Source: Lytechinus pictus
Taxonomy: Eukaryota > Echinodermata > Echinoidea > Temnopleuroida > Toxopneustidae
Direction: 5' to 3'
DNA: 64,000 nucleotides
Assembly: GCF_037042905.1 (NCBI RefSeq)
Contig: NC_087257.1
Coordinates: 26,783,501 to 26,847,500, forward strand
The position numbers and the translations under genes are program-made. The notes beneath the pieces were generated by a model. That model ran no database searches. It was given only the letters and a program-made list of their open reading frames with translations, and had not been told where the DNA came from. Below are positions 62,134-64,000 of the stretch, piece by piece. Each line of letters opens with the position of its first letter. Positions within the stretch are counted from its first letter, which is position 1.

Positions 62134-63660
62134 CAGCATTAACATATCAAACAAAATATGTACACCCTTAAATACCAAGAATTACTTACTTATTAAATTT
62201 AGATGAATACACATACCACTAACTCCCACCAAATCAACAAACTTTCAATAGGAGTTTGATTGGGAATATATCACATTGTATTTTAAACCAATATTCATAA
62301 TATTTTGAGACATCACAAATAATACACACACAATTACTTTAAAATATTTCAGTTTATGAGGTTTTTTTATATAAAGATGTATGTTTTACTGGCTTAATAT
62401 TTATCATTGTACAGGTACAACTTGGTAATGGCATAATTAATTGTACATGTGCCTTTCTCTATATCAAACAGAAGGAAGAAGATGTGAAAATGACTTAAGA
62501 ATTGAGAGGAAAAAGATACATGACAGGGAGAGAGAAATGAGAAAAACAAACCCACCTTTGCTATCAAGAATGCATCTTTAAAGAAGTTTGTCCAGATTTT
62601 TTCAATTCATTGTTAATATTTCCTACAACACTACTTCAGCATATGTATGTTAAATGTGTTTTAAGTTGTTACATGCTCCAATAACAGAGACACATCCTTA
62701 CTACGATGTATCCTGCAATGAATGAAATAATCAAAAGCTTTGGTTTTCACTATCAGGTGCTGCAAAGGTTCTTAAACAGAGCAGAAGATGCTAGGTCACA
62801 CAATACTTGAAGAGCAAAGATCTCTATTCAGGAAATAGCAATTAGAAGACTTGGTTGGAAGACAGCAAAAAAAAATAGGTAGGAATGCAAAATCATCAAT
62901 ACTTTGAATTGTATACACTACCATATCATTTCCTATCATTATTATCTATATTAAAAGCAGCAAATACATGAACATCATACATAAGCCGAATACTTCTCCC
63001 CCAAAATGACTTTTGGTAAATTTCTACATACAAGTAAAGAAAATATAACAATAGTTTAAATTATTGATTGATCTTGGATAGTTCAGTACAATCCAGTGAT
63101 ATCTAGAAATCCTGTAATAGGAATTAACTTCAATTGGAAGCTGTTAGAAAATGAAAGGAAAGTGTAGAAGACCAAAAATTCTGAAAAAAAAATTCTGCCC
63201 TGCACCTGCCATCTTTTGCAAAGTGCTTCTTTAGATGTTCATCACATTAAATCTTAACCTTATACTTCTTTCTTGCCTTTTTTCACCCCCATGACACCTG
63301 GGTCACACCCCCCCCCCCACTCTCTAGATACCCCACAGATTCTTGGCAAGTTGTACATTGACATGGAACAAACGGTAACAATGACAAGAACATAAATTAT
63401 GTGTACTTACTGTGTGTCGAAAAGCACCCTTTCTTAGTCAGTCATACTTCAAAAATAGCACAAGCAATAGAAAAATATAGTCTCTGGTATATACATACAC
63501 CATCAATATACATTAAAAGGAAGTAAAAGAAAAGACAAGTGGAACGCCTCTGGCAGTCTCGCCTGCATTACGCAATTCGATATAGCAGCATTGCTTCCTT
63601 TGAAAAACAGCTAATGAATAATTATTCACAGAAGAAACATTAATAGGATACTAAAATATT
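62134..63660. other. Intergenic spacer, nothing recognised
   Basis: AT-rich sequence with scattered homopolymers; no gene recognised. Confidence 0.45.
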
Positions 63661-64000
63661 ATGTCCATTGACCCAAAATGACCTTTGACCATGATCATGT
63701 GACCTAAGGATTGTGCAAAACTATCATTCATACTTGATTACCCTTATGTTGATGTTTCATGAGCAAGTACCATAAACTTCTTAAGTTATGATGCCAATTC
63801 CACACATACTCCCAAGCAGAGTACATTGACCTTTAAATGACCTTTGACCTTGGCCATGTTCCTGAAACACACAGGGTATTCAAGGATACACTGCTGCTCT
63901 TATGTCCAAGTTTCATGAAATAAATCCATAGACTTTTAAAGTTACGATGACAATTCCACAAATACCCCCAACATTACCAAAGTTTGTTGACCCTAAATGA
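63661..64000. repeat. Tandem repeat with DR1-type motifs, cut by window end
   Basis: TGACCTTTGACC occurs at 63679-63690 and 63838-63849, about 159 bp apart, in repeated context (CATTGACC...AATGACCTTTGACC...GGCCATG; later TTAAAGTTACGATGACAATTCC vs TTAAGTTATGATGCCAATTCC). A third unit starts at the edge. On the other strand the motif reads AGGTCAAAGGTCA, a direct repeat of AGGTCA spaced by one base. Confidence 0.75.

Overview
This window reads as nuclear DNA from a marine deuterostome invertebrate, most probably an echinoderm and perhaps a sea urchin. Genes are split into short exons with GT/AG introns. Introns and spacers are AT-rich and crowded with short inverted-repeat transposons. There is a tRNA-derived SINE ending in (TTA)n, and there are many poly-G/poly-C runs. 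The animal assignment is firm; the phylum is an inference.

Five protein genes can be assembled from exons. (1) 1110-2123 (+): the last two exons of a melatonin-receptor-like class A GPCR; its 5' part is not visible. (2) 15571-9065 (-): complete RPA3, the 14-kDa subunit of replication protein A, 4 exons, 118 aa. (3) 36221-21031 (-): complete lysyl-tRNA synthetase KARS1, 15 coding exons, 579 aa, plus an internal alternative exon (32618-32468) that would supply a mitochondrial presequence. (4) 47933-49524 (+) and (5) 57765-58685 (+): two tandem cytochrome c genes of 119 and 118 aa. Both are split at the same glycine codon, and each has an NRF-1-like palindrome and a plausible leader-exon donor upstream.

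The rest is mostly mobile DNA. Layout: 1-8.5 kb GPCR tail, MITEs and a SINE fragment; 8.5-15.6 kb RPA3, whose 5-kb first intron holds a large foldback element and a 2-kb pyrimidine tract; 15.6-21 kb intergenic; 21-36.2 kb KARS1, with nested MITEs in its introns; 36.2-43.5 kb a transposon cluster; 43.6-49.6 kb first cytochrome c gene; 49.6-55.5 kb second transposon cluster; 55.5-58.7 kb second cytochrome c gene; 58.7-64 kb intergenic repeats ending in a tandem array bearing nuclear-receptor DR1 motifs.

The most unusual structure is a set of hAT-like elements (8-bp target duplications, CAGTGGCGTA- or CAGGGGCGTCG-type ends followed by poly-G) whose interiors are degenerate ~110-bp tandem arrays. 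Each array unit carries a GC-rich core, GCGAGCGCGAAGCGCGAGC, in an AT-rich body. These elements are nested in one another, and two copies differ in length by about the amount expected for two array units.
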